DNA from: Pseudomonas proteolytica
GTDB lineage: Bacteria; Pseudomonadota; Gammaproteobacteria; Pseudomonadales; Pseudomonadaceae
Direction of reading: 5' to 3'
Assembly (NCBI RefSeq): GCF_007858275.1
Contig: NZ_VFEV01000001.1
Location: forward strand, 244,392 to 308,391
Length of the DNA stretch: 64,000 nt
The position numbers and the translations under genes are program-made. This document shows positions 55,129 to 63,886 of the stretch, in pieces (positions within the stretch are counted from its first letter, which is position 1; each line of letters starts with the position of its first letter). The notes beneath the pieces were generated by a model. That model did not search any database. It was given only the letters and a program-made list of their open reading frames with translations, and had not been told where the DNA came from.

Positions 55129-55200
55129 ACAATTGGTTTTAGTGCTTCAGAGCCCAAGATCGTGTTCGCTACACATAGCTGTTTCCGTGGCCTCGCAGCT

Positions 55201-55220
55201 TCTAATGAACCCACATTAGA
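55201..55220. promoter_or_regulatory. Inverted repeat upstream of soj
   Basis: TCTAATG-AACCCA-CATTAGA is a perfect 7-bp inverted repeat ending 11 bp before the soj start. It may be an operator or a ParA/ParB contact. Confidence 0.35.
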
Positions 55221-55231
55221 GGCTCCAAACC

Positions 55232-56092
55232 ATGAAAATCTCTGCGGTCGTTTCGACCAAAGGCGGCGTAGGCAAAACCACCATCGAGGCCAACCTCGGC
55301 GCTTTTTGTGCGGATGCAGGGCTGCGCGTGCTCCTCATCGACCTAGATCCTGCACAGCCCTCACTCTCCTCGTATTACCAATTGGTCGATGAAGCTCAGG
55401 GCGGCATCTACGACCTGCTGGCATTCAATATCACCGAATCAGCCAAGATCATTTCCAGCACCACGATACCAAACCTGTCGCTTGTCATTTCCAACGACAT
55501 CAACAACCAACTGAACAGCCTGATCCTGCAAGCACCTGACGGACGGTTGCGACTCGCCAACCTGATGCCGGCGTTCAAAGATCATTTCGACCTGGTACTG
55601 ATTGACACCCAAGGCGCCAGATCGGCCATGCTCGAAATGGTGGTTCTAGCCTCTGATTTGGTCATATCCCCACTTCCGCCCAATATGCTCGCTGCACGTG
55701 AGTTCAGCCGGGGATCCATGCAGATGCTGGACGGCCTGCGCGCCTATGGGCGCCTGGGCATGAAAATCCCTCCTGTGCGGATCGTCGTCAACAATCTCGA
55801 CCAAACCACCGACGCGCAAATGATCGAGCAGTCGGTACGGGAAATTTTCCAGGACAATGACGAAATCAACGTTCTGGATTGCGTCGTCCCCTCCGCAGTG
55901 GTGTTTCGTAACAGTTCATCCCTGGGCGTCCCAGTACACCGCCTGGAATACCGACAGCCTTCCAACCGCATATCCCCTGCAGCCCTTGCCGTCATCCGCC
56001 AATTGGCCATTGAGCTCTTTCCAGAATGGCGCGACCGATTCGAAGCCATGACTGAGGAGCGCGTGGCCAAGCTCGTCAAGGAGGGCCGCTGA
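55232..56092 (+). CDS. soj: ParA/Soj-family ATPase of the element
   Basis: Partitioning ATPase (286 aa) with the deviant Walker A KGGVGKTT at residues 10-17 and the LLIDLDPAQPSLS and VLIDTQGARS motifs. In PAPI-1 the equivalent Soj next to the att site is needed to keep the excised element. It has a start at 55232 with GAGG upstream and is the first gene inside the junction. Its downstream neighbours form a continuous rightward cluster. Confidence 0.9.
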   Translation: MKISAVVSTKGGVGKTTIEANLGAFCADAGLRVLLIDLDPAQPSLSSYYQLVDEAQGGIYDLLAFNITESAKIISSTTIPNLSLVISNDINNQLNSLILQAPDGRLRLANLMPAFKDHFDLVLIDTQGARSAMLEMVVLASDLVISPLPPNMLAAREFSRGSMQMLDGLRAYGRLGMKIPPVRIVVNNLDQTTDAQMIEQSVREIFQDNDEINVLDCVVPSAVVFRNSSSLGVPVHRLEYRQPSNRISPAALAVIRQLAIELFPEWRDRFEAMTEERVAKLVKEGR

Positions 56093-56093
56093 C

Positions 56094-56843
56094 ATGGCAA
56101 AGACCTCCGTCACCATTGCCCACGGTATTACGCCTGAGGTAATGCAAAAGCTGAATCAGCTCTACAGCTCAAAGGACCTACGCGGTGCTCAGACCAAACT
56201 CACCAGCACAGCGCGCGAGATCCGCAGGCTTAGCAACGGCCGCAAAATAGGCTCCGGTGTATTGGGCAACCTCAGCGAATACCTGACCCTAGAGCAATGC
56301 CACCTGCTGCAGGATGCAGCGAATCTCATAGACTCGGTGAATACTCATGTCGAACATGCGAAAGAAAAGCGCGTTCGATCAGAAAAAGAGTCGAAACGTC
56401 GCCAGGACGCACGCCTCGCTCGAGCCAAACAGCTTGTGGCCAGTGCTTACCCTCTCCCCGCCGCATCCAATGAACAGCTGCTAGATGTTATCCAAACTGC
56501 GCTCATCCTCAACCGCGCAAGGCAATACCACACCGTGCGTAACGCAAACGAATTTAACCTTTACGTCAGGAATGAGCTCGAGACTCCAGCGCGTTTATAT
56601 GGGCGGACACCCACGCAATATCGGATAAACAACCTGACATCGATCCGGTATGACCTCATCGACGAGTTAACGCACCACATTGCCTATGACGACGGATCAA
56701 CGGTGGAGGAACGACTTCAAGCTCTTAAGGAAAAAATAGCTGAGGCTCGCGCCCAGACTGCATTGACCTCGGATGAACGCGAGACCCTACGTCTTTGGTC
56801 AGAAGCGCTCTCCCCTGATGCCCAGCAGGGCGGGGGTGAATGA
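56094..56843 (+). CDS. Conserved ICE protein of unknown function (249 aa)
   Basis: Not recognised. A helical, charged, soluble protein whose middle (about residues 90-110, EKRVRSEKESKRRQD) is a charged coiled coil and whose C-terminal part is acidic. It starts 1 bp after soj and overlaps the next gene by four bases, so it is coupled in the operon. It may be a partner of the ParA system, by position only. Confidence 0.7.
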   Translation: MAKTSVTIAHGITPEVMQKLNQLYSSKDLRGAQTKLTSTAREIRRLSNGRKIGSGVLGNLSEYLTLEQCHLLQDAANLIDSVNTHVEHAKEKRVRSEKESKRRQDARLARAKQLVASAYPLPAASNEQLLDVIQTALILNRARQYHTVRNANEFNLYVRNELETPARLYGRTPTQYRINNLTSIRYDLIDELTHHIAYDDGSTVEERLQALKEKIAEARAQTALTSDERETLRLWSEALSPDAQQGGGE

Positions 56844-57541
56844 TGGACAAGCAAAAAGTCCTCAGCAAGGTCGCCAAACTCATGGCGCTGGCCAAGTCAC
56901 AAGGCGCTGCCCCAAACGAAGTGGAAATTGCACTTCGTCAAGCTCGCCATTTGATGAAGCAGTACAACTTGGAACACACCGAAGTTGCTGCCCATACAAT
57001 CGAAGAAGCCATTGTGGGTACCAAAACCCGTCGGGCACCGCAGGATTGGCTGCACAACCTGGCCTCAATCTGCTCCCAAGCCTTCGATTGCAGCCACTTG
57101 GCGTATTTCAATCCGCTACTTGGCTGGTCCTTCAAGTTTTTGGGTAAAGGTATTTCACCTGAACTGGCAGCTCACACCTATTCAACGCTGCATCATCAGC
57201 TTGTCGCTGCCCGTCGAGCTCATGTTGCCCAGCAGAAGCGCTGCCAACTGAAAACCAAACGTCACCGCGGCCAACTGTTTGCCGAGGGCTGGCTCAATGC
57301 CATCGCCTCTAAGGTGAGCCAGTTTGCAGGCGGGATAGACGAAAATTCTGCGCTGGAGATCCAAGCCTACCTGGAATGGCATCATCCAAAACTAACACTA
57401 GCCATTATCAAGCCCATCGAAGCCAAAGGTCATGACACCCGCTCGTTGCAAGCGGGATGGGACCAGGGCAAGCATGCCAGGCTGCATCGTGGTGTTGGAC
57501 AGCAGTCACAAGGAGCCCCTGGGCATGGGGGGAGCCAATGA
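56840..57541 (+). CDS. DUF2786 domain protein
   Basis: A 233-aa protein with an N-terminal DUF2786 domain (KVAKLMALAKSQGAAPNEVEIALRQA at residues 8-35, then a helix-turn-helix-like stretch MKQYNL) and a C-terminal basic region with His/Arg-rich segments. DUF2786 proteins are common in phages and ICEs and may act on DNA. It overlaps both neighbours by four bases. Function unknown. Confidence 0.8.
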   Translation: MMDKQKVLSKVAKLMALAKSQGAAPNEVEIALRQARHLMKQYNLEHTEVAAHTIEEAIVGTKTRRAPQDWLHNLASICSQAFDCSHLAYFNPLLGWSFKFLGKGISPELAAHTYSTLHHQLVAARRAHVAQQKRCQLKTKRHRGQLFAEGWLNAIASKVSQFAGGIDENSALEIQAYLEWHHPKLTLAIIKPIEAKGHDTRSLQAGWDQGKHARLHRGVGQQSQGAPGHGGSQ

Positions 57542-58257
57542 GAACTCATTCGCTTTCACCGTTGGCCATGGCGGCGCTGGAACAAGCCAGATCACAACTT
57601 GGGCTTGCCCCGGTTCACAAACACCATGTTTGGAGTGAGGCGGAAGAGCGCACGCTCATTGTCCGCTATCCCGATGAACCGACTCAGGTCCTAGCCGCCG
57701 AATTGGGGCTCAGCGTCTATCAGGTCTATGCCAAAGCCAAACGGCTGGGTTTGAGCAAAAGCGCCGAGTTTCTTCGCAGTAGTCGCTGTGGCCGGCTTGA
57801 CGGCAAGTTGGGCGCTGAATTCCGCTTTCCCAAGGGTTCAGTCCCATGGAATAAGGGCCTTAAGGGGCTCCCCTCCTCTGGCCGTATGACTCAGACGCAG
57901 TTTAAGGCGGGCAATAAACCGGGGAACTGGCTGCCTATTGGCAGCCTGCGCACAACTCCTGATGGCTATCAGCAGAAGAAAATCACCGATACCGGTTACC
58001 CACCCGTTGACTGGAAAGCCGTGCATGTATTGCTTTGGGAGGAGCATCACGGACCAGTCCCTATAAACATGTGCGTGTGCTTCAAGGACGGCAACAAGGC
58101 CCATATAGCCCTGAATAACCTGGAGTTGCTGACGAGAGCAGAACGCATGCGTCGGAACACCATTCATCGGTATCCGGAAGAGCTGAAATCCGCAATACGC
58201 GCTATCGGCAAACTCAAACGCACCATCCGGGAGGTTGAAAATGAAGAACAAGATTGA
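57538..58257 (+). CDS. HNH endonuclease-type protein
   Basis: A 239-aa phage-type HNH protein. Residues about 25-70 (WSEAEERTLIVRYPDEPTQVLAAELGLSVYQV) look like a Myb/SANT helix-turn-helix, and residues about 145-225 hold the HNH_3-like core (DGYQQKKIT ... VHVLLWEEHHGPVPINMCVCFKDGNKAH ... NNLELLTRAE). It is a possible nicking or homing nuclease. ATG 57538 follows GGGGGGAG and overlaps the previous stop. Whether it is native to the backbone or an inserted cargo gene is open. Confidence 0.78.
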   Translation: MRTHSLSPLAMAALEQARSQLGLAPVHKHHVWSEAEERTLIVRYPDEPTQVLAAELGLSVYQVYAKAKRLGLSKSAEFLRSSRCGRLDGKLGAEFRFPKGSVPWNKGLKGLPSSGRMTQTQFKAGNKPGNWLPIGSLRTTPDGYQQKKITDTGYPPVDWKAVHVLLWEEHHGPVPINMCVCFKDGNKAHIALNNLELLTRAERMRRNTIHRYPEELKSAIRAIGKLKRTIREVENEEQD

Positions 58258-58459
58258 AGATCTGCGTAATCACCTGTTCGTCGCGATCGAGAGCCTCCTG
58301 GACCCAGAAAAACCAATGGAAATTGAACGGGCTAAAGCGGTAGCGGAGGTTGCTCAGGTCATGATCAATTCAGCGAAGGTTGAGGTCGACATGGTCAAAG
58401 CCCTGGGGGCACGCAACGGGAGTGGTTTTCTTCAGATAGGCCAGGAGTCGGGGAAATGA
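58241..58459 (+). CDS. Small helical ICE protein (72 aa)
   Basis: A helical, slightly acidic small protein (MKNKIEDLRNHLFVAIESLL...) without recognisable domain. Strong ribosome site GGGAGG before ATG 58241. It overlaps the HNH gene end by 17 bp and the dnaB start by four, so it belongs to the operon. Perhaps a small helicase-associated or regulatory protein; the sequence does not say. Confidence 0.7.
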   Translation: MKNKIEDLRNHLFVAIESLLDPEKPMEIERAKAVAEVAQVMINSAKVEVDMVKALGARNGSGFLQIGQESGK

Positions 58460-59805
58460 ATCACCTTGACCTCTCACCGCCCTACTCCGTAGAGGCTGAA
58501 CAAGGTGTGTTAGGTGGGCTACTACTCGACAACAACACCTGGGATCTCGTCGCGGACAAACTGGATGCCTCTGATTTTTTCCGACACGACCATCGGTTGC
58601 TGTTCCGGACAATGGCAGGCCTTGCTGACAAGTCCATTCCGTTCGACATCGTCACCGTCCACAACGCGCTGGAGGAGCCAGACGAAGCCGGAGGGCTGAG
58701 CTATCTGGGCGAGCTGGCCAAAAACACGCCGTCTGTAGCCAATATCGAGCATTACGCATCCATCGTGCGTAATCGCTCACGGCTCAGACAGCTCATGTCC
58801 CTTGGATACCAATGCTCTCGCGAGGCGACAGACCCGCTGGCAAGTGCGGAGGATGTTCAAGAATCAATTGAACAGCAACTTTTCGCTCTGGGTGAAGGCA
58901 AGAGCGCAACGGAATTCGTCAACATCAACCAATGCCTGACGAACGTCGTTGAACAAATAGACGAACACTTCAACGGCAATGTCACTGTGACCGGTCTGCC
59001 TTCAGGCCTAGAGGACTTGGACGAGCTGACGTCGGGTTTTCAAGAAGCAGACCTGATAATCCTCGGCGCGCGCCCGTCTATGGGGAAAACGTCTCTGGCC
59101 TTGAACTTCATAGATACGGCTCTGCAGGCAAAGCTTGATCGCACAGTTCAGGTTTTCAGCATGGAAATGCCGGCCAAAGCACTGCTGTATCGATTGATGG
59201 GCATCCTAGGCCATATCGACCTGGGCAGGCTATTGAAGGGCAAGCTCGAAGATGATGATTGGCCGAAGCTGACTGCAGCGGTTTCTCGTATTAATGGCTA
59301 TGGAGAACGGCTTGTCATCGACGACTCTTCAGCGCTCACGCCTGCAGTAATCAGAGCCAAATCTCGTCGAGCAGCTCGTCGCTTCGGACACCCGAGCTTG
59401 ATCCTGATCGACTACCTGCAGCTCATGCGCTGCCCAGGTCAGGAAAACAAGGCCAACGAGATCAGCGCAATATCTCAGTCGCTCAAGGCCCTGGCGAAAG
59501 AGATGAATTGCCCGGTGGTTGCGCTTTCCCAGCTCAACCGGGAACTGGAACGACGTCCAAATAAGCGTCCGATCAACGCAGACCTGCGTGATAGCGGTGC
59601 GATTGAACAGGACGCTGATCTGATTATGTTCGTCTACCGGGACGAGGTGTACCACCCTCAGAGCGAACACAAAAGCATTGCAGAAATCATTCTCGGCAAG
59701 GCGCGTAACGGCCCAACTGGGACCGTCAGAACAGCCTTCATCGCCAACCAGACCCGGTTTGCCAACCTCAGTCCCAACGCCGGCTGGCAAGGGGCACAAC
59801 AATGA
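58456..59805 (+). CDS. dnaB: DnaB-type replicative helicase of the element
   Basis: Hexameric helicase (449 aa). An N-terminal DnaB domain (PPYSVEAEQGVLGGLLL) is followed by the RecA-like core with Walker A ILGARPSMGKTSLAL (residues 203-216), Walker B LILIDYLQLM and the SGAIEQDADLIMFVYRDE motif. Such copies let tRNA-Lys ICEs replicate autonomously after excision. It overlaps the previous gene by four bases. It is a typical length for the family. Confidence 0.94.
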   Translation: MNHLDLSPPYSVEAEQGVLGGLLLDNNTWDLVADKLDASDFFRHDHRLLFRTMAGLADKSIPFDIVTVHNALEEPDEAGGLSYLGELAKNTPSVANIEHYASIVRNRSRLRQLMSLGYQCSREATDPLASAEDVQESIEQQLFALGEGKSATEFVNINQCLTNVVEQIDEHFNGNVTVTGLPSGLEDLDELTSGFQEADLIILGARPSMGKTSLALNFIDTALQAKLDRTVQVFSMEMPAKALLYRLMGILGHIDLGRLLKGKLEDDDWPKLTAAVSRINGYGERLVIDDSSALTPAVIRAKSRRAARRFGHPSLILIDYLQLMRCPGQENKANEISAISQSLKALAKEMNCPVVALSQLNRELERRPNKRPINADLRDSGAIEQDADLIMFVYRDEVYHPQSEHKSIAEIILGKARNGPTGTVRTAFIANQTRFANLSPNAGWQGAQQ

Positions 59806-60254
59806 AAAAGCAATTCTCACTCAGAGCAGAGCTACAGCCTGATTCGGAGACACAGTTGAGTGCCGAACAATTCAGGATACGCGACCTAGTTTGCTCTACA
59901 GACCACTCTGCTTTTTTGAAGCGGCTGTTCAGCCCGGGGGTTCAAAAAGCGCTGTATTCGCGTGCGGTGATCGACTTTGTTATCGCATACGGTAAAGCGA
60001 CAGCCGCTCACCTACCAATCGTGAGATCAGCAGGTGAAAAAGCTCATGACGAGAAAATTGCCCAAGGTTTCTCGCTAGAAGACGCTGAACAAGCTGCCTA
60101 CACCACCAGGCTCAATGAGTACTTAAAGGTCCCTTTGCCCCCGTTTCCAAGAGGTGGAGCGCTTTCATCAGGTGCATCAAAGGCTCTCTGTATCCCTCCA
60201 TCACGAGAGGATTCTGACCAAGGTCTCCTAGACGCTGGGGAGCAGTCGCAATGA
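59802..60254 (+). CDS. Unknown ICE protein (150 aa)
   Basis: Not recognised. Its start overlaps the dnaB stop (ATGA), supporting translation. The first 115 residues look like a normal soluble protein. The last 35 (PPFPRGGALSSGAS...) are low-complexity and overlap the opposite-strand gene at 60112-60402, so the tail may be an artefact of frame readthrough or a recent frameshift. Confidence 0.55.
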   Translation: MKKQFSLRAELQPDSETQLSAEQFRIRDLVCSTDHSAFLKRLFSPGVQKALYSRAVIDFVIAYGKATAAHLPIVRSAGEKAHDEKIAQGFSLEDAEQAAYTTRLNEYLKVPLPPFPRGGALSSGASKALCIPPSREDSDQGLLDAGEQSQ

Positions 60255-60402
60255 ATCCATCACAGGTTTGCTTGAACAGTTCTCGCGTACGACTATCGGT
60301 GGCCAGCACGTTACCGATGATTTTCAACGCATCGCAAATCCCGGCCTGCATTGCGCTGGCGTACAACTCGTTGGGGTTTAGCTCTTCTCCTGTTCTTTTC
60401 AT
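60112..60402 (-). CDS. Opposite-strand small protein (96 aa)
   Basis: Reads against the operon. It starts at ATG 60402 with a strong TGGAGGT site five bases upstream and gives a sensible soluble helical protein (MKRTGEELNPNELYASAMQAGI...). No family is recognised. It overlaps the 3' end of the 150-aa gene by 143 bp. It could be a regulator or antisense gene of the ICE; a shadow is possible but the ribosome site argues for it. Confidence 0.5.
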   Translation of the reverse strand: MKRTGEELNPNELYASAMQAGICDALKIIGNVLATDSRTRELFKQTCDGFIATAPQRLGDLGQNPLVMEGYREPLMHLMKALHLLETGAKGPLSTH

Positions 60403-60555
60403 GCCGGACCTCCAGGGGTCAGTAGTTTGCGTGTGGAAACCAAACTCTACCACTGGATGCGTCCGGCACCTTTCACCCTCAGCGTTCAACCCCAGCGCCC
60501 TATCGCTGCCGAGTGCTTCTTGTACGTCACCCGTTATACCTCAAGGAGGCCAGCC

Positions 60556-60729
60556 ATGATCCGGCTCACTCATTGGTGCCATCAATGCGATAGCCACCAC
60601 CCGACACATCGTGTGCGCAGCGTCGTACAGGCCCCAGTATCCCTCGATGGCGAAGTGGACGTGCTTATCTGCCCTAACTGCAATAGCTATGACATCGAGG
60701 AGCTTCAGGAGGTGTCGGATGCACAGTAG
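60556..60729 (+). CDS. Small zinc-ribbon-type protein (57 aa)
   Basis: A 57-aa protein with CHQC near residue 8 and CPNC near residue 42, the spacing of a zinc ribbon, and an acidic C-terminus. ATG 60556 follows AAGGAGG. It overlaps the next gene by 11 bp. Function unknown. Confidence 0.68.
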   Translation: MIRLTHWCHQCDSHHPTHRVRSVVQAPVSLDGEVDVLICPNCNSYDIEELQEVSDAQ

Positions 60730-61240
60730 CGCCGAGCTATTTCCTAGTATCCATGCCGGTGCCGTGTTCGAAGCCTCTGCCGTGGCTCATGCCCATAAAT
60801 CTGGGATCAACCCAGTGGAGCTCGACGCATTAGCTCAAGCGATCGGCCGCCTTGCTCGTGACCACAGCACCGTGGTCCCAATGAGCATGCGTGAGGATCT
60901 GTTGGAGTTTGAGAAGCTCGGCTACGTCGAGCTGACCAACACGCCCAGCGCAACAATTACCGTTGAACTGCTCTGCGCGGGCGCTTTGCTATCCAGCTAC
61001 TTCTGGTCGGTTTGGGTGCCCCGCTACCTCCAGTGCTGTTCGCTGAAAGTGGCCGTAATGTCTCACCTGCACCCCCCCGCGGAAGTTCAGCACTGCAGCG
61101 TGGTGTTCCGCGTGCCTGGAGCACGTGAGGCTACGCGTCACTTTTTGCATGAGCTCGGTACCAAGTTTCCTGGCGACCAGGCTGAAATCATCGCGATCCA
61201 GACCGGTAACGTTCTGGCAGACAGGGATGCAGAGCTATGA
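60719..61240 (+). CDS. Unknown ICE protein (173 aa)
   Basis: Not recognised. A soluble alpha/beta-like protein with one hydrophobic stretch (LLCAGALLSSYFWSVWVPRYL, about residues 83-103), possibly a membrane helix. ATG 60719 follows CAGGAGG at correct distance and overlaps the zinc-ribbon gene. Its stop overlaps the following HicA-like gene by four bases. Confidence 0.6.
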   Translation: MHSSAELFPSIHAGAVFEASAVAHAHKSGINPVELDALAQAIGRLARDHSTVVPMSMREDLLEFEKLGYVELTNTPSATITVELLCAGALLSSYFWSVWVPRYLQCCSLKVAVMSHLHPPAEVQHCSVVFRVPGAREATRHFLHELGTKFPGDQAEIIAIQTGNVLADRDAEL

Positions 61241-61476
61241 CCACCAATCTCCTACGCGGAAAAAGCGAGAGCCTTCGTGTACTCGTGAAGTTTGCTGAAG
61301 CGAATGGCTGGACGGTGTCTCGCACTCAAGGTGGCCATATCAAGTTCACGAAATCTGGCCTTGGATCGATTTACACCTCATCAACCGCAAGCGATTACCG
61401 CTCAGGCCTCAACGCCAAAGCCCGTATTCGTCGTGCTGATCGAGCTCAAACCCTACACTCGCAGGAGGCAATCTAA
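61237..61476 (+). CDS. Small HicA-like (dsRBD-fold) protein
   Basis: A 79-aa basic protein with the layout of the HicA mRNA-interferase fold: helix ([16 protein letters not shown]), then strands with a glycine-histidine turn ([13 protein letters not shown]) in the position of the HicA catalytic His. No HicB antitoxin gene is seen beside it, so it may be a HicA-fold RNA-binding protein rather than a toxin. Coupled by overlap to both neighbours. Confidence 0.55.
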   Translation: MTTNLLRGKSESLRVLVKFAEANGWTVSRTQGGHIKFTKSGLGSIYTSSTASDYRSGLNAKARIRRADRAQTLHSQEAI

Positions 61477-62477
61477 TGCCTATCCGTCATTGCATCGTCC
61501 ACCTGATCGACAAAAAACCCGATGGCACACCTGCTGTTCTCCAGGCACGCGATTCGGAGCTATCCGAATCGGTCGCCATCGAGAACATGCTTGCCGACCT
61601 CAACGAGAGCTATAACGCCAAACAAGGCAAGGCCTGGGGTTTCTTCCATGCCGAGTCCGGCGCGCACCCGTTTAGCGGCTGGTTAAAGCAGTACTTTGAA
61701 GGTGGCTAGGACTTCACCGCCTTCAGCCACACGGCGGTCGAGCATCTGCAAAAGCTGATGGAAGAGTCCAACCTCTCCACCGGTGGCCACGTACTGTTTG
61801 CCCATTACCAGCAAGGCATGACCGACTACCTAACTGTCGCCCTGCTCCACCACAGTGAAGGCGTGGTGGTTACTGACGATCTGGACGTCACTCCCTCACG
61901 CCATCTGGACGTTGGCCAGTTGCACCTGGCGGCGCGTATCAACTTGTCCGAGTGGCAGAACAACAAGCAGTCCAAGCAGTACATCTCGTACATCAAAGGC
62001 AAGAACGGTAAGAAGATCTCGGGGTATTTCAGCGACTTCATTGGCTGCATGGAAGGCGTCGACGGCCCGGGCGAAACCCGCACCCTCCTCAAGGCGTTCA
62101 GCGACTTCGTTGAAAACGAAGACCTGCCAGATGAATCGGCCCGCGAGAAAACCAAGGCCCTGGTGGACTACGCCACCAGCCAGGCCAAGCTCGGTGAACC
62201 CATGGGCCTGGAGGAGCTGTCGGGCTTGATCGATGAAGATCGGCCCAAGGCGTTCTACGACCATATTCGCAATAAGGACTACGGCCTGTCGCCGGAAATC
62301 CCCCTAGATAAACGCACTCTCAACCAATTCCGTCGGTTCACCGGCCGTGCCGAAGGCTTGTCCATCAGTTTTGAAGCCCATCTGCTAGGGGACAAGATCG
62401 AGTACGACGAGGCGTCCAATTCATTAGTCATCAAGGGGTTACCGACCCAACTCACTGATCAGTTGAAACGTCGCTGA
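61476..62477 (+). pseudogene. yejK: yejK/ndpA nucleoid-associated protein gene interrupted by an in-frame amber codon
   Basis: The frame encodes a 333-residue YejK/NdpA-type nucleoid-associated protein, well known from pseudomonads ([16 protein letters not shown]... to LTQLTDQ-type end), but codon 78 is TAG (61707-61709, in GGC-TAG-GAC). Both sides stay in the same frame and match the family without a gap, so a single base change (AAG to TAG) is the simplest cause. AGGAGG precedes the ATG at 61476. Without suppression only 77 residues are made. A sequencing error cannot be excluded. An internal restart at 61758 could yield the C-terminal 239 residues. Confidence 0.88.
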
Positions 62478-62510
62478 ACACACTTTCTACCCTAGGCATC
62501 GGAGCCCACC

Positions 62511-62747
62511 ATGAGTAACAAACCAAAGCGTCAGCATGAAGAAAAATTCGTTGTTCGCCTTCCCGATGGGATGCGCGAACGTATCGCAGTGCAGGCGCGC
62601 GAAAACACCCGATCAATGAACTCGGAAATCGTTCATCGCTTGGAGTCCACCGTCGAACTTGAGGCCGCTCTGGATCGAGCTTTAAAAATCATTGACCAGC
62701 TTTTGGCGGCAAGCCCAGCTTACGAGCAACCAGGAGCCAGAGTATGA
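62511..62747 (+). CDS. Arc-like ribbon-helix-helix DNA-binding protein
   Basis: A 78-aa transcription-factor-like protein with the Arc/MetJ ribbon-helix-helix at residues 10-50 (EKFVVRLPDGMRERIAVQ ... RSMNSEIVHRLE). It probably represses its own or the neighbouring genes. Its stop overlaps the start of the ParB-type gene by four bases. Confidence 0.85.
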   Translation: MSNKPKRQHEEKFVVRLPDGMRERIAVQARENTRSMNSEIVHRLESTVELEAALDRALKIIDQLLAASPAYEQPGARV

Positions 62748-63886
62748 AACCGTCTTTGGCTCAGACCATGAAAGATAAGCTGCTGCTGCCGGCGTTTGAA
62801 TCAAAGTCGCCGGTGGCAGCGCGAATGAGCGACCCCATCGTCGATACCCCCATGCTGTTGACCCTCGACGAAACGCTGCCGTATGACGAAAACCCAAGGA
62901 CGACTCGTAACCCGAAATACGATGAAATTAAAGAGTCGATACGGAATCGGGGCCTCGACACACCACCTCCAGTCACGCGTAAACCTGGAGAAGATAAGTA
63001 CCGGATCCGCAACGGCGGCAACACGCGCCTGGCCATTTTAAACGAATTGTACCGTGAGACCGGCGACGAGAAGTTCTTCAAGTTCCACTGCCTATTCCGT
63101 CCGTGGGACGTTGTTCGGGGCGAAATAATCTCGCTCACCGGCCACTTGGCCGAAAACGATATGCAAGGCCAGCTTTTGTTCATCGAACGAGCTATTGGAG
63201 TAGACAAGGCAAAAGCCTTATATGAGCAGGAGGTTGGGAAGTCCATATCTCAAAGTGAACTTTCTCGGCGATTGAAAGCAGATGGGTATCCAGTTTCACA
63301 ACCACATATAAGCCGCATGCAGGACGCCATCCGATATCTCCTCCCAGCGATTCCTGCGGTGCTTTACTCTGGGCTGGGAGTAGATCGGATCTCAAAATTA
63401 CTTGCACTACGAAAAACAGCCCTTCAGTGCTGGGAGCGCAATTATCAAGAACAGGAGCAGCATCTCGAATTCGATACGGTTTTCCAGGATGTGCTGTCCC
63501 AATTTGAGGGAGACGCTGAAGAGTTCCTGTTCCAGCGTTTCCAAGACGAATTGATTGATCAGCTTAAAAAGCCGCTGAACCTTGGCTACGAGAAAATATT
63601 GCTGGAAATTACTCAGAACCAGGAGGAACTGCGCCGTTCAACGCCGGTACTTGAGTTGCCTCAGTACCCAGCCGCTCAATTTGAAGAGTTGCCTCAGCCT
63701 AATCCCTTAGACAATGAAATTGAGGGTAGTCAGAGTCGCCAGCAGCAGCCTTCTTCCTCTAATACAGAGGTCACGCGAACGACAACCACTAATGCTGCTC
63801 GTGCTCAACCAGGGGCCCAACCAGCTGTGGCCCCTCCCTCGCTGGAGCAATTGAGCCCGCAAGAGCGCCAAGCGTGTTGCCGCTGA
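62744..63886 (+). CDS. ParB-family partition/replication protein, 3' end cut by an IS insertion
   Basis: A ParB-type protein (380 residues remain). The ParB/sulfiredoxin-like nuclease core is at residues 35-110 (LPYDENPRTTRNPKYDEIKESIRNRG and YRIRNGGNTRLAIL), followed by a helix-turn-helix region near 165-200 (SISQSELSRRLKADGY). A Gln/Ser/Thr-rich linker starts near 320 and the frame ends at TGA 63884, which is part of the IS terminal sequence TGACCGAAAACTGACCC. The C-terminal domain expected in this ICE ParB family is lost. Confidence 0.8.
   Translation: MKPSLAQTMKDKLLLPAFESKSPVAARMSDPIVDTPMLLTLDETLPYDENPRTTRNPKYDEIKESIRNRGLDTPPPVTRKPGEDKYRIRNGGNTRLAILNELYRETGDEKFFKFHCLFRPWDVVRGEIISLTGHLAENDMQGQLLFIERAIGVDKAKALYEQEVGKSISQSELSRRLKADGYPVSQPHISRMQDAIRYLLPAIPAVLYSGLGVDRISKLLALRKTALQCWERNYQEQEQHLEFDTVFQDVLSQFEGDAEEFLFQRFQDELIDQLKKPLNLGYEKILLEITQNQEELRRSTPVLELPQYPAAQFEELPQPNPLDNEIEGSQSRQQQPSSSNTEVTRTTTTNAARAQPGAQPAVAPPSLEQLSPQERQACCR

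Noticed and set aside
55084..55160. Complete tRNA-Lys
   Set aside because: No D-arm or matching 5' acceptor follows; only the 3' 45 nt fit.
61758..62477. Independent 239-residue gene downstream of the short yejK frame
   Set aside because: It is in the same frame as 61476-61709 and continues the YejK sequence without a gap. It is the rest of one gene behind an amber codon.
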